Source of the DNA: Lachnospiraceae bacterium | GTDB lineage: Bacteria; Bacillota; Clostridia; Lachnospirales; Lachnospiraceae | Assembly: GCA_022510525.1 (NCBI GenBank) | Contig: JAFLTH010000020.1 | Location: 1 to 42,277, forward strand | Direction: 5' to 3' | Length of the DNA stretch: 42,277 nucleotides | Part shown: positions 8,725 to 18,193 of the stretch, one piece after another | Position numbering within the stretch: position 1 is the stretch's first letter | How the letters are laid out: every line of letters starts with the position of its first letter | Made by a program: the position numbers and the translations under genes | Notes under the pieces: model-generated | Seen by the model: only the letters and a program-made list of their open reading frames with translations | Database searches by the model: none | What the model was told of the DNA's origin: nothing

Positions 8725-9996
8725 ATGGAAAGTATCTTGGCTAGTATTGTCATTCCTGTTTATAACAAAGGCCAATATTTGAAGGAATGCTTGGATAGTA
8801 TACAAAGACAGACATATAAAAACTTGGAAATAATTTGTGTGGATGATGGCTCCACTGACAATTCTTATGAAATATGTTTAGAGTATACTCGGACAGATAA
8901 ACGTTTTCGTATTATTAAGCAGAAGAATTCGGGCGCAGCAGCCGCTCGCAATAGAGGTTTGGATAATGCGCATGGGGAATATATAGTGTTTTTGGATGCG
9001 GATGATTCTTTTGACGAGAAGATGATAGAAAAGGCGTGCTTGGCTGCAACTGAGAACAACGCAGATGTTGTTGTATGGGGATACAATGAAGTGGGTATGG
9101 AATCGAATAATACTTCCGTTGTATGTAGAATTCCTAACTATGAAGTTGTTGATCATGATGAGGTAGATTTTGAGGTGATGGAATCTGCCCGTACTGTACC
9201 TTGGAATAAATTAGTGCGCAGGGAACTGTTGATAAGAAAAGCAATTCGCTTTCAAAATATACCGACAGAAAATGATGTGTTTTATTCCAATGCGGTCATA
9301 TTGAGCGCTAGTAAGATTTTTTTTGTAAGAGAGGCGCTGGTAAATTACTCTCGTGGATTACAGGGAAGTATTTCAGTAAGCAGAACTTTGAAAAAAAGTC
9401 ATGCATTGCTGGCATATGATCAAGTGTATCAGTTCATTAAAGAGAATGAAGAGAAATTTGTTGTTCCGTATATTGATAAAACTTTAGATTGGATTATGGG
9501 AAATATTATTAAAGAAAATAATTTTGTAAGAGTCAAGAGCATTAGTGAAAATTACAAAAAATGCAAGGCACTGAAAAACGCATTTCTTGAAAACGAAAAT
9601 AATCCATCTATTAAATTCAGAAACAGAAATTTAATAAATTTGTTGAAGAGTATGGACTTAGTAAATTTACCATCAAATATATATATTTATTCAATGGGCA
9701 TTTTGCAGCAAATAGTAGAAAATGCACATAGACACAACAAGAAAATAGCTTTGTGGGGGTGCGGTGTAAAAGGAAAAAAATTTATTGATGCAATGAAAGA
9801 GTGCGGTATACAGATTGACTATGTTGTTGATATGGATAAGTCTAAACAGGGAACCCTTTACAAATCATACCTGATTCATAACTATTTGGATATTCAGGAT
9901 GTAATTCAAATTATTATAATACTGACCAGTTCTATTTTGGAGGAAATTTCAGAATTGTCCCAGAATAAAGAGATTATTGATTTTACAAAATTTTAA
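8725..9996 (+). CDS. GT2 glycosyltransferase with C-terminal Rossmann module
   Basis: The product is 423 residues. The GT2 core is clear: ASIVIPVYN at the start, CVDDGSTDNS at 39-47, AAAARNRG near 71-78 and DADD at 91-94. Residues 339-423 form the recurring Rossmann-like module (IALWGCGVKGK, then YVVDMDKS), here slightly shortened. A longer TTG-initiated frame from 8680 is possible, but ATG 8725 follows GGAG by 10 bases and comes directly after the upstream stop (8721-8723). It is part of the same tightly packed operon. Confidence 0.85.
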   Translation: MESILASIVIPVYNKGQYLKECLDSIQRQTYKNLEIICVDDGSTDNSYEICLEYTRTDKRFRIIKQKNSGAAAARNRGLDNAHGEYIVFLDADDSFDEKMIEKACLAATENNADVVVWGYNEVGMESNNTSVVCRIPNYEVVDHDEVDFEVMESARTVPWNKLVRRELLIRKAIRFQNIPTENDVFYSNAVILSASKIFFVREALVNYSRGLQGSISVSRTLKKSHALLAYDQVYQFIKENEEKFVVPYIDKTLDWIMGNIIKENNFVRVKSISENYKKCKALKNAFLENENNPSIKFRNRNLINLLKSMDLVNLPSNIYIYSMGILQQIVENAHRHNKKIALWGCGVKGKKFIDAMKECGIQIDYVVDMDKSKQGTLYKSYLIHNYLDIQDVIQIIIILTSSILEEISELSQNKEIIDFTKF

Positions 9997-10010
9997 AGGA
10001 GAATGCCGAT

Positions 10011-11240
10011 ATGCGACATATTCCGGTGGTCTTTGCTACAGACAATAATTATAAGTTTTTCTTGATAACTCTGACTTCCTTGGTCTCTCATGCAGCGTCA
10101 GATACTTTTTATGATATTTATATACTTGTGGACAATGATTTTTTGGCTGAATCTGAACAAGAGATTAGAGAATATTTGAAAAACAAAAGTCATAATTGTG
10201 ATTTGAAATTTATCAATGTAGGAAACATTTTTAATGATGTGACCATGCAGCTTAAAACTGTTACGAGGCCTACATTTTTCCGATTGCTGGCACCTCAATT
10301 ATTGTCTGAAGATAGATGCATATATCTGGATACAGATGTTGTGGTTTTGGCTGATTTGCAAGAATTGTATGATTTTTCTTTAGCTGATAACTATGTTGCC
10401 GGAGTTAAGGCACCAGGATATATACTAATGTCTTTTAAAGAAGAATACTGCAAGCAAGCATTATTACCTGATTTGGATCAGTATATAAATGCAGGAGTCT
10501 TGCTGATGAATTTAGACAAAATGCGACAGGATGAAGTAGTCGTACAATTTTTAAATAGACTGCCAATGAATATGGAGTTCCAAGATCAAGACATTATTAA
10601 TAGTGTGTGCTATGGGAAAATAAAGTTTTTGCAATTCAAATATAATGTGATGTCAAAGTATGCCCACTGGTCTGTAAAAGATTATAATGGAATCTATTCT
10701 GAGACAGAATTGCGCAGTGCATGGAATGAGCCGAAAATAATACATTATGCGGATAGATTTAAGCCTTGGAAAAACTTGAATTGCGCATTAGGTGAGTTTT
10801 GGTGGGATATATGTAAGAGGACTTCGTTGTGGGAATATTTTTATAATAATTTACAAAACGAATTTTTTTCCAAAGCAATATACCAGTCACCAGGTAGTAC
10901 AATAACTACAAAAAAGGTTGCTAAATTATTTGATATTGCATTTGATCGGAAGTACGTGATTTATGGAGCGAAGGATAAAGCGAGAGATTTAGTTGCATAT
11001 ATGATTGAAAAAGAAATAAATATTGAATTTATAGTTGTTTCAGAAATGACGGATAATCCTTTGGAAATAGAGGGCATAAAAGTTATAGATCTACTAGAAG
11101 CACAAGACAAAATGTATGACAAAACAATATTAATTGCTACTAGAGAACGATTTCATACAGATATTATTTCAAATTTATTGAAGTACAAATATAAAGAGTG
11201 TATACCAATTTCAGACGAATGGAAAGCGAGTGAAAGCTAA
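10011..11240 (+). CDS. GT8 glycosyltransferase with C-terminal Rossmann-like module
   Basis: The product is 409 residues. Residues 1-270 match the GT8 family (LgtC/GspA-like retaining transferases): IPVVFATDNNY at the start, the DTD metal-binding motif at 107-109, NAGVLLMNL, and an IIHYADRFKPW segment that supplies the second metal or acceptor motif. Residues 313-409 form a degenerate copy of the local Rossmann-like module, starting KYVIYGAKDKAR, in which the last glycine of the GxGxxG turn is lost. AAGGAG lies upstream of ATG 10011. The acceptor is unknown. Confidence 0.82.
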   Translation: MRHIPVVFATDNNYKFFLITLTSLVSHAASDTFYDIYILVDNDFLAESEQEIREYLKNKSHNCDLKFINVGNIFNDVTMQLKTVTRPTFFRLLAPQLLSEDRCIYLDTDVVVLADLQELYDFSLADNYVAGVKAPGYILMSFKEEYCKQALLPDLDQYINAGVLLMNLDKMRQDEVVVQFLNRLPMNMEFQDQDIINSVCYGKIKFLQFKYNVMSKYAHWSVKDYNGIYSETELRSAWNEPKIIHYADRFKPWKNLNCALGEFWWDICKRTSLWEYFYNNLQNEFFSKAIYQSPGSTITTKKVAKLFDIAFDRKYVIYGAKDKARDLVAYMIEKEINIEFIVVSEMTDNPLEIEGIKVIDLLEAQDKMYDKTILIATRERFHTDIISNLLKYKYKECIPISDEWKASES

Positions 11241-11263
11241 CAGGAGGATTGTAGGAGCTGGCT

Positions 11264-12514
11264 ATGAAAGAGAATATTGATAATATCCGGTATTTGTTAT
11301 CCGATGCCGTTTGGTACGAGGATGACCAAATTTGGGTATCAGCAATGGGATTTAACGGGTTATTCCGATATGATATAAATGACAATAAAACGGAGTTTAT
11401 TGGGAGTTTTCCGAATGAGGAGAGATTTGAAAAAAGCTTACATGGCAAAGCAATTAGAGTACAAGACGAGATTTATTTTCTGCCTGACAGATCAAAATAT
11501 GTACATGTTTATAATTTAGGTACAGGTGTGTTTTCATCCTACGATGTAAAAATGGAAGGTAGGATGAGATGTGGGAATGGTTTCTATTATGAGGGAAAGC
11601 TATATTTTATTTGCGGTGGATCTGAAATCGTATTTTGTTGTATTGATACATTAACGAAGAAGATAGATAAACATAAGATAGATATAGCGAATTATAAATA
11701 TGGGATAAGTAAAGATATTGTTTTGTTGGGGGATAAAGTTTATTTTACCTGTCGGTATCCCAATGTTGTTGTGGAATATTCTTACAGGAATAACACATAT
11801 AAAAAATATTTTGTAGGAAAAGAGCAGGATGGATTTTCAACGATCTGCCATGATGGAAATGTTTTTTGGCTTTCTGGGAAAAAGGGGATTGTACGATGGG
11901 ATACATATTCATCAGAGGTAATTGATTTTAACATGTTTCCCAAAGGATTTGGTATGTGCATAGTTCCTAGCTCGGAATCGAAGCAAATAGAATTTGTACA
12001 TGGTTTTAGTAGTAAATATTTTGAGGCAGAAGTACCATTTTGGTTTAGTGCATTTTTTGCTGGAAAGGTGTGGCTATTCCCGTTTAGAACTAATATGATT
12101 ATTTGTGTTGACGTATTGACTAGAAGCGTCACGGAGTTCTACTTACAGGATGAGCAGGAAGACGAGGAATCTCTGCAGGCTAAATATAGGTATACTCACT
12201 GTCATTATTTAGGAGAAATGCAGAATAATAAGCTTGTTTTTTTCTCCACTAAATCAAAGAAAATTAGAGTAATTGAGCAGGAGAGTGAACCTGTTGTAAG
12301 AGAATTTGTTCTAAGATGTAAAGAACCAGAAGACATGATCTCATATTTAAATGGTGATAAAACTTATACATGTTATGAAGATGGGGAACTATATAACCTT
12401 GAGGATTTTTTGACTACAAAATTAGAAGGAAATATAGGTGATTCTTCTAATAAAAAAAGTGTTGGCATGTTAATTTATGAAACTATCAGGAGTGAAAGTA
12501 ATGAAAGAAAATAG
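11264..12514 (+). CDS. Cytoplasmic beta-propeller-like protein
   Basis: The product is 416 residues with no signal peptide or membrane helix. Roughly seven units of 40-55 residues repeat a pattern of hydrophobic strand, Gly/Asp turn, IYF/VYF/VWLF strand, then a YD/VD-containing turn and a T-x2-hydrophobic strand; examples are EIYFLPDRSKYVHVYNL and KVWLFPFRTNMIICVDVL. This is typical of kelch/WD-like propellers, usually binding platforms. A related protein is encoded at 24696. AGGAG precedes ATG 11264 by about 7 bases. The next gene overlaps its last codons. No catalytic motif is recognised; it may scaffold the glycosyltransferases or recognise the acceptor. Confidence 0.6.
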   Translation: MKENIDNIRYLLSDAVWYEDDQIWVSAMGFNGLFRYDINDNKTEFIGSFPNEERFEKSLHGKAIRVQDEIYFLPDRSKYVHVYNLGTGVFSSYDVKMEGRMRCGNGFYYEGKLYFICGGSEIVFCCIDTLTKKIDKHKIDIANYKYGISKDIVLLGDKVYFTCRYPNVVVEYSYRNNTYKKYFVGKEQDGFSTICHDGNVFWLSGKKGIVRWDTYSSEVIDFNMFPKGFGMCIVPSSESKQIEFVHGFSSKYFEAEVPFWFSAFFAGKVWLFPFRTNMIICVDVLTRSVTEFYLQDEQEDEESLQAKYRYTHCHYLGEMQNNKLVFFSTKSKKIRVIEQESEPVVREFVLRCKEPEDMISYLNGDKTYTCYEDGELYNLEDFLTTKLEGNIGDSSNKKSVGMLIYETIRSESNERK

Positions 12515-13007
12515 AAGGAAAAAATTTTTAATTATAGCAATCTTTGAATGTATTGTAATTATAATGCTTATAATCCTTTACCGCTGGAGCAAAAAAAAAT
12601 ATACGAGAGAAATAGAAGAAAAAGATGCCACAACTAAAAAAGACAGCTTGATTAAGGAGTCATTAACACAATGGGTTCGAATTGAGCATGAGAGAAAAAA
12701 CATTGCCGCCTTATTAAATCAAATGGGCTATAGAAAGGTTGCTATCTATGGATATGGTTTTTTGGGAAAAGCATTGGAAAGGGTATTGCAAGGCGATGAT
12801 ACCGCGACATTATCCTGCGTCATTGATAAAAATGCTCATTTCAGGGAACATGGAGAAAAAATATTGCAACTCAAGGATGAGTTACCAGAACTTGATGTTA
12901 TCATTGTCACCAGCCTTTTTTATTATGAGGAAATTAATGAAGAATTGAAAAATTTGGGAATACAAGCTGATATCATTTCCCTTGATGCGCTTTTATTTCA
13001 GTTATAA
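12501..13007 (+). CDS. Membrane-anchored stand-alone Rossmann module
   Basis: The product is 168 residues. A basic N-terminus (KENRRKK) precedes one membrane helix at about residues 9-27, followed by a charged helical linker (30-70) and a Rossmann-like domain (75-168) with VAIYGYGFLGKAL and a second strand ending CVIDKN. By the positive-inside rule the anchor would leave either end possible, but RWSKKK after the helix suggests a cytoplasmic C-terminal domain. ATG 12477 is in frame, but AGGAG at 12488-12492 sits 8 bases before ATG 12501, which is preferred. It overlaps the propeller gene by 14 bases. It is the only copy of the module not fused to an enzyme. Confidence 0.65.
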   Translation: MKENRRKKFLIIAIFECIVIIMLIILYRWSKKKYTREIEEKDATTKKDSLIKESLTQWVRIEHERKNIAALLNQMGYRKVAIYGYGFLGKALERVLQGDDTATLSCVIDKNAHFREHGEKILQLKDELPELDVIIVTSLFYYEEINEELKNLGIQADIISLDALLFQL

Positions 13008-13067
13008 AATTTGAGAAACTCGTTTGAAAGTATTAATGTTATCAAGATCTAATGGAGAATTAAGAAA

Positions 13068-15458
13068 ATGAAAAAGCATAAATTTAATATTCTGGTAACA
13101 ATAAACACGCGATATGCAAATTATTTACAGGTCATGCTAACTTCATTGTTTATGAACAATCAAGCAAACTTTTGCGTATATTGTCTGTATGCCGATTTGA
13201 ATGATGGAATCATGAGGCAATTAAGGGAGCATGTCCAGAAATATGGAAATGAAATTGTTTTTTTACCAGTTGATAGCTCGCTTTATCAAAATTTTCCTAC
13301 CACAGAAAATCTGACGACAGAATGTTATTTTATCCTGTTGGCCCATCTCATGCTGCCGCAAGAGTTAGATAGAATTTTGTATTTGGATTCAGATTTGATC
13401 ATAGACGATGAAATTGATGAATTATATCATACAGATTTTGAAGATCAATACATGGTAGTGTGTGGACAGTCTTATAAACTGATAGAAGGAAACTATTTTA
13501 AAATTGGCGCAAGGCCGGAGCGAGGAGAGTATTTTAATTCGGGTGTTATTTTGTTTAACTTACCTAAATTCCGGGGAAACGTGAATGAAGAAACCTATCT
13601 GGATGCTGTCGCAGAATTTGGGTACAATTTTATGATTGATCAGGGAATTTTGAATATTGTGTTCGCTGATAAGGTCAAATACATAGATACTTTAAAATAT
13701 AATTTTAGGATTAGTATGTATGAAGATTATGTAAAAGACGGGAATAAAAAACTAAAAGAAAAACCAGTAATAATTCATTATGTCATGCGAGATTATTACA
13801 AGATCGGTCGCGTAAATAAGCCGTGGAATCTGACCATGAATGAATATGAATATTATTTTCTTCAGTTTGTTGGCATTATACCGCAGAGATATGAGTTCCG
13901 GGAAGCTGATGCAATGAATATTTGGATGCAAAACCGATGGTGGTATTATGCCAAACAGACCGGAATATATCCTATTTTAAAAGAACAATTGAAACAAAAT
14001 AAGAAGCAAGTACTTTACCCGCTTATGAAGAGAGCTATAGGAGAAGTCAATACTTACCGAAAGAAAATAAATCTCTTTAGAAATATTACGAAGGGTATTT
14101 TTCCTGAAAATGTCAGTGATTTAAAAACAATAAAATATTGGGAATTAGAAAAGTACATAGACTCTCTGGAAGCAAACAAAGCAGTTGACACTATGAAGCA
14201 TTTGTTTGATTTGAATTGTAGCATATTAAAGACAGAAAAGGTTATAAAAGTTGCATTTTTAGTGTATTCGTCAGCAGAGTGGCAGTGCGAAGAATTATAT
14301 CGGATGCTTGAACAGGATAGTCGGTTTGAACCTGTAATTATACTATGTGGATACGCGCATGGAACACCGGAATCGAAAAGAGAGACTTATGTCAATACAT
14401 GTGCATATTTCAGGGATTCAGAGCGGAAATATAATCTTGAATACGCAGGGTACTGCAACAGGAGTTATACAAATCCTGTATTTAACAAATTTCATATAAT
14501 GGTTTATTTTTTACCATTTGATAATTTATATCCAACGGAAATAAATTGTTCCAATAGAAATATTACGCAGTTATTTATCCATATTCCATATGGGTTTTAT
14601 ATAGTAAACAAAGAAGATGCGTATTATAAAGATTCATATTATGATCAAACTATTTTTAAGATGTGCTGGTTTTATTTCTGCCCACTCAAATTAAATGCGA
14701 AACGGGGAGAATATATGGGAAGGTTGGGAGGGTATAACTGGAAAGTAAGTGGTCACCCAAAGATTGATGAGCTATTGCAGCATACATACAACTCCCGAAG
14801 TGATTTATGGAAAAACGAGCAGAAAAGCAAACTGAAATTGATTTGGGCTCCTCATTTCAATTTGAGTAAGGGAAAGAATGGGACATTTCATGAGAACTAT
14901 AAATGGTTATATGAGTTTGCACGCACGCACCAGGAAATTTCCTGGATAGTCAGACCGCATCCCAGGATGGAATGGGGTGCACTGGAATACGGTGTCTTTA
15001 GTTCTAGTGCAGAATATAGGGAATATATGATGGCCTGGGATAACTTGCCCAATGCTTCTGTAGTAGAAGGTGGTGGGTATTATGATATATTTGATTCTTC
15101 TGATGCAATGATTTTGGATAGTCTCTCTTTTTTGGTGGAATATCAATTTACAGAGAAACCATTATTATTTTTATTGCCTAAAGAGCCAAGAAGATTAAAT
15201 GATTTGGGAGAGAAATTGCTTTCCGTTTTATATAAAGTGAGAGGAAATGATTTTGTCGGGATTGAAAGATTCATTGACGATATGGTGGCTGGAAGGGATT
15301 TGCTGAAAAATGACAGAATTTCTTTTAAAAACAAAATGCTTCAGGAGGTTGAAACTGAAGGGTATAATGCAACAGAATCAATATATAAGATAATTAGTGA
15401 CCAAATCGATGGGAAAGGTGAAAGAAAATATATAAATATAAATTCTATGACCCATTAG
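13068..15458 (+). CDS. GT8 and CDP-glycerol-transferase-like fusion
   Basis: The product is 796 residues with two transferase domains. Residues 5-300 are GT8: FNILVTINTRY at the start, DSD metal motif at 107-109, FNSGVILFNL, and an IIHYVMRDY segment. Residues about 395-780 resemble the CDP-glycerol glycerophosphotransferase-like domain, with LIWAPHF, WIVRPHP and a late ILDSLSFLVEY segment in the nucleotide-binding region. One protein could therefore add a sugar and then a phospho-polyol unit, or alternate them. The second domain is homologous to the gene at 440. A GGAG lies upstream of ATG 13068. The end of the frame may be altered, since remnant coding sequence follows. Confidence 0.78.
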   Translation: MKKHKFNILVTINTRYANYLQVMLTSLFMNNQANFCVYCLYADLNDGIMRQLREHVQKYGNEIVFLPVDSSLYQNFPTTENLTTECYFILLAHLMLPQELDRILYLDSDLIIDDEIDELYHTDFEDQYMVVCGQSYKLIEGNYFKIGARPERGEYFNSGVILFNLPKFRGNVNEETYLDAVAEFGYNFMIDQGILNIVFADKVKYIDTLKYNFRISMYEDYVKDGNKKLKEKPVIIHYVMRDYYKIGRVNKPWNLTMNEYEYYFLQFVGIIPQRYEFREADAMNIWMQNRWWYYAKQTGIYPILKEQLKQNKKQVLYPLMKRAIGEVNTYRKKINLFRNITKGIFPENVSDLKTIKYWELEKYIDSLEANKAVDTMKHLFDLNCSILKTEKVIKVAFLVYSSAEWQCEELYRMLEQDSRFEPVIILCGYAHGTPESKRETYVNTCAYFRDSERKYNLEYAGYCNRSYTNPVFNKFHIMVYFLPFDNLYPTEINCSNRNITQLFIHIPYGFYIVNKEDAYYKDSYYDQTIFKMCWFYFCPLKLNAKRGEYMGRLGGYNWKVSGHPKIDELLQHTYNSRSDLWKNEQKSKLKLIWAPHFNLSKGKNGTFHENYKWLYEFARTHQEISWIVRPHPRMEWGALEYGVFSSSAEYREYMMAWDNLPNASVVEGGGYYDIFDSSDAMILDSLSFLVEYQFTEKPLLFLLPKEPRRLNDLGEKLLSVLYKVRGNDFVGIERFIDDMVAGRDLLKNDRISFKNKMLQEVETEGYNATESIYKIISDQIDGKGERKYININSMTH

Positions 15459-15566
15459 AAGTTACTATAGAGGAATTAAAACGTATACTGATATAATTAT
15501 GAATTGTATTACCATGAGCCGATAGAAGTTGGAAGTCATGGCTACATATTTAAAAATAATGATTGA
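15434..15566 (+). pseudogene. Short coding-like remnants
   Basis: Two short frames lie between neighbouring genes. One (15434-15496, out of frame with the preceding gene) reads KYKFYDPLEVTIEEL and the other (15495-15566) reads NYELYYHEPIEVGSHGY. They resemble each other around the Y-x2-Y...P-(L/I)-EV core, as if one segment was duplicated or both derive from a lost gene. Neither has a start codon with a ribosome binding site. I cannot name the parent gene. Confidence 0.3.
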
Positions 15567-15578
15567 GGTAGGTATATT

Positions 15579-16316
15579 ATGAGATTAAGGAGAGAAAAGA
15601 TTGAAATAAACTATAAAGAAACTCAGCATTTTTTTCAAAAAAGGGCGCAGAAATATAATATGGAAAACCCTTATTCTGTAACAATGTATCAGGATAATAA
15701 TCCTGAATTAGTGAAAGAAAGGAATAAGGTAGAAGTTTCAAGACTCCGTCCATTACTGCATTTGACTGCTGAATCGAGAGTTCTGGATGTGGCATGTGGA
15801 ATTGGCAGATGGGCGGATGCAATATTGGAAGATATTGACGAGTACTGTGGAGTGGACTTTAGTAAGGAACTTATAGAAATAGCAAACAAACGAAATAACA
15901 GAAATAATTTTGCGTTCTATGAGGGGTCTATAAGTGAGATTGATAAAGTTCTTTTAGCAAATGGAAAGGGAAAATATAATACGGTATTAATGGTAGGAAT
16001 TGTTATGTATTTAAATGACAATGATTTATTTAGCACCTTGAACGCTATTGAGAAAGTCTGTGAAGAACATACTGTTTTATGTGTGAGGGAACCAATAGGG
16101 ATTTCTGAAAGGCTCACGTTAAAAGACTTTTATTCGGATGAATTACAGGATAATTATAATGCTATTTACCGCACAAGAGAAGAATTTAAAGAAGTTTTCG
16201 AAGCCACTTTATTTAAGAGGGGATTTTCTATTACCAAAGAGGGATTTGTATTTAATGAACCGTCACTAAATAACAGGAAGGAAACCTCTCAGTACTACTA
16301 TATAATTGAGAGATAA
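15579..16316 (+). CDS. SAM-dependent class I methyltransferase
   Basis: The product is 245 residues. The SAM-binding motif I is VLDVACGIGRW at 68-78, with an acidic residue ending the second strand (CGVDFS) and a post-motif region at about 115-140. It resembles small-molecule or sugar methyltransferases of the Methyltransf_25/11 type. In this setting it may methylate a sugar of the glycan or a nucleotide-sugar precursor. GAGGTAGG lies upstream of ATG 15579. The next gene follows after 29 bases with its own GGAGG site. Confidence 0.75.
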   Translation: MRLRREKIEINYKETQHFFQKRAQKYNMENPYSVTMYQDNNPELVKERNKVEVSRLRPLLHLTAESRVLDVACGIGRWADAILEDIDEYCGVDFSKELIEIANKRNNRNNFAFYEGSISEIDKVLLANGKGKYNTVLMVGIVMYLNDNDLFSTLNAIEKVCEEHTVLCVREPIGISERLTLKDFYSDELQDNYNAIYRTREEFKEVFEATLFKRGFSITKEGFVFNEPSLNNRKETSQYYYIIER

Positions 16317-16345
16317 ATAATTGTTAATAAATTGGAGGATAAACT

Positions 16346-18193
16346 ATGCAGGCGGTTATCTTAGCAGCAGGAATGGGAAAAAGATTAAAAGATTTAACAT
16401 ATGATAACACAAAATGTATGGTTAAGGTAAACAATGTTGCTCTTATAGATAGAATGCTTCATCAGTTGGAAAACCTTCACTTATCCAGAATAGTAATTGT
16501 AGTTGGATATAAAGGACAAAAACTTATAGACTATATTAATACATTAAATATTTCCACACCTATACTGTTTATTAATAATCCAATTTACAATAAAACGAAT
16601 AACATATATTCTTTAATGCTTGCGAAAGACTATTTAATAAAAGAAGACACAATACTTTTGGAGTCGGATCTTATTTTTGAGGACAGTGTTCTTAAAATAT
16701 TAATGGATGATCCTCGTGAGACTATTGCACTTGTTGATAAATATGAAAGCTGGATGGATGGAACTTGTGTAAAAATAAAAGAAGATGACAGTATTGAAGC
16801 ATTTATACCGGGCAAAAAATTTGTTTTTGAAGATATTCCCGAATACTATAAGACAGTCAATATATATAAATTCAGCAGGCACTTTCTGATTACTCATTAT
16901 GTTCCATTTTTGGAAGCATATTCTATGGCACTTGGAAATAATGAATATTATGAACAGGTTTTACGAGTTATTGCATTACTTGATGAACCGGAAATCAAAG
17001 TAAAGAAACTTGATGGGCAGCTATGGTATGAGATTGATGATATACAGGATCTGGATATTGCCGCTTCAATGTTTGCTACTGATGATGAAAAAGTGACTTT
17101 AATAAGTTCTCGGTATGGCGGATATTGGAGATATCCCAAGTTGGTTGATTTTTCTTATCCAACAAACCCTTGGTTTCCACCACAGAAATTAATGGATGAA
17201 ATAAAAGCCAATTTTGAACCGCTTCTTATACATCAACCATCAAGTGTGGAGGTCAATAGTTTGTTGGCATCTAAAAATTTTGGAATTCAGCAAAAACATA
17301 TTATGGTTGGGAATGACGTTGTGGAATTGATTAAATCTTTATTAGAGGAGATACGTGGAAAGATAGGTTATGTCCAATCTGCTTTTATGGAATATCCAAA
17401 TTGTCATGACGACAGTAAAAGTGTAATATTTGTTCCTGATAATGCTGATTTTACATATACAGTTGATGATTTGACACAGTTTTTTGAAAGTAAAGATATA
17501 AATACCTTGATATTGACCAATCCTGACAATCTCAGTGGAAACTATGTCCCATATTCTGGAATAATGATTTTGGTCAACTGGGCTAAGAGCAGGAAAATAA
17601 ACATAGTCATAGATGAGACCTTTACAGACTTTGCAGATACGTACGAGACAAATTCTTTGATGGTGGAGGATTTTCTTGCCTTATATGACAGACTGTATGT
17701 TGTAAAGAGCATATCTGAATCATACGGCGTACCTGGACTTAGGTTGGGTGTATTGGCGAGTTCGAATACAGAAACGATAACAAGATTAAAAAAATGTGTA
17801 CCTATTTGGAATATTAATTCTGTTGCTGAATTTTATTTGCAGATTTATGAAAAGTATGAGAAGGATTACCGAATATCGCTGGAAAAAATTATACAGAGCA
17901 GAAAGCAAATGATGAAACTTCTGGAGAAAGTGCCATATCTTAGGGCAATGCCCACGCAGGCAAATTACATCTGCTGCGAAGTGCTGTATGGGATGAAAAG
18001 TAGCGAACTGGCAAAGCAACTGCTTGAAAAGGGTATATTGATCAAATGCTTTACATCAAAAATATCTAATGGAAGAGAGTACATAAAGGTAACTGTGAGG
18101 ACGGAGAAAGAAAACGAACAGCTTATTGAAGCATTGATGGCTATGCAAGGAGGGATATCAAGACAGCAGGAGGAAGATGATGAAAGTGATTAA
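16346..18193 (+). CDS. Nucleotidyltransferase and aminotransferase-fold fusion, PLP lysine missing
   Basis: The product is 615 residues. Residues 1-240 are a sugar/choline-phosphate nucleotidyltransferase resembling LicC: AVILAAGMGKRL signature, TKCMVKV, NKTNNIYSL and the LLESDLIF metal site. Residues about 255-605 are a fold-type I PLP aminotransferase domain of the HisC/CobD type, with NPDNLSG and VIDETFTDF motifs. At the place of the Schiff-base lysine (S-x-S-K-x-x-G) the sequence reads SISESYGVPGLRLG, so residue 458 is Glu (GAA, 17717-17719). The domain may therefore be catalytically dead as a transaminase, or retuned. LicC-like activation suggests a CDP-linked small amine or phosphate decoration. 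GGAGG precedes ATG 16346. The tail overlaps a decayed wecB remnant. Confidence 0.8.
   Translation: MQAVILAAGMGKRLKDLTYDNTKCMVKVNNVALIDRMLHQLENLHLSRIVIVVGYKGQKLIDYINTLNISTPILFINNPIYNKTNNIYSLMLAKDYLIKEDTILLESDLIFEDSVLKILMDDPRETIALVDKYESWMDGTCVKIKEDDSIEAFIPGKKFVFEDIPEYYKTVNIYKFSRHFLITHYVPFLEAYSMALGNNEYYEQVLRVIALLDEPEIKVKKLDGQLWYEIDDIQDLDIAASMFATDDEKVTLISSRYGGYWRYPKLVDFSYPTNPWFPPQKLMDEIKANFEPLLIHQPSSVEVNSLLASKNFGIQQKHIMVGNDVVELIKSLLEEIRGKIGYVQSAFMEYPNCHDDSKSVIFVPDNADFTYTVDDLTQFFESKDINTLILTNPDNLSGNYVPYSGIMILVNWAKSRKINIVIDETFTDFADTYETNSLMVEDFLALYDRLYVVKSISESYGVPGLRLGVLASSNTETITRLKKCVPIWNINSVAEFYLQIYEKYEKDYRISLEKIIQSRKQMMKLLEKVPYLRAMPTQANYICCEVLYGMKSSELAKQLLEKGILIKCFTSKISNGREYIKVTVRTEKENEQLIEALMAMQGGISRQQEEDDESD

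Noticed and set aside
9986-10012. CAAAATTT, 11 bases, GCCGATAT resembles a sigma-28 promoter
   Set aside because: The -10 overlaps the start codon of the GT8 gene at 10011, so transcription would begin inside it. It sits within a packed operon and the -35 is weak. Probably chance.
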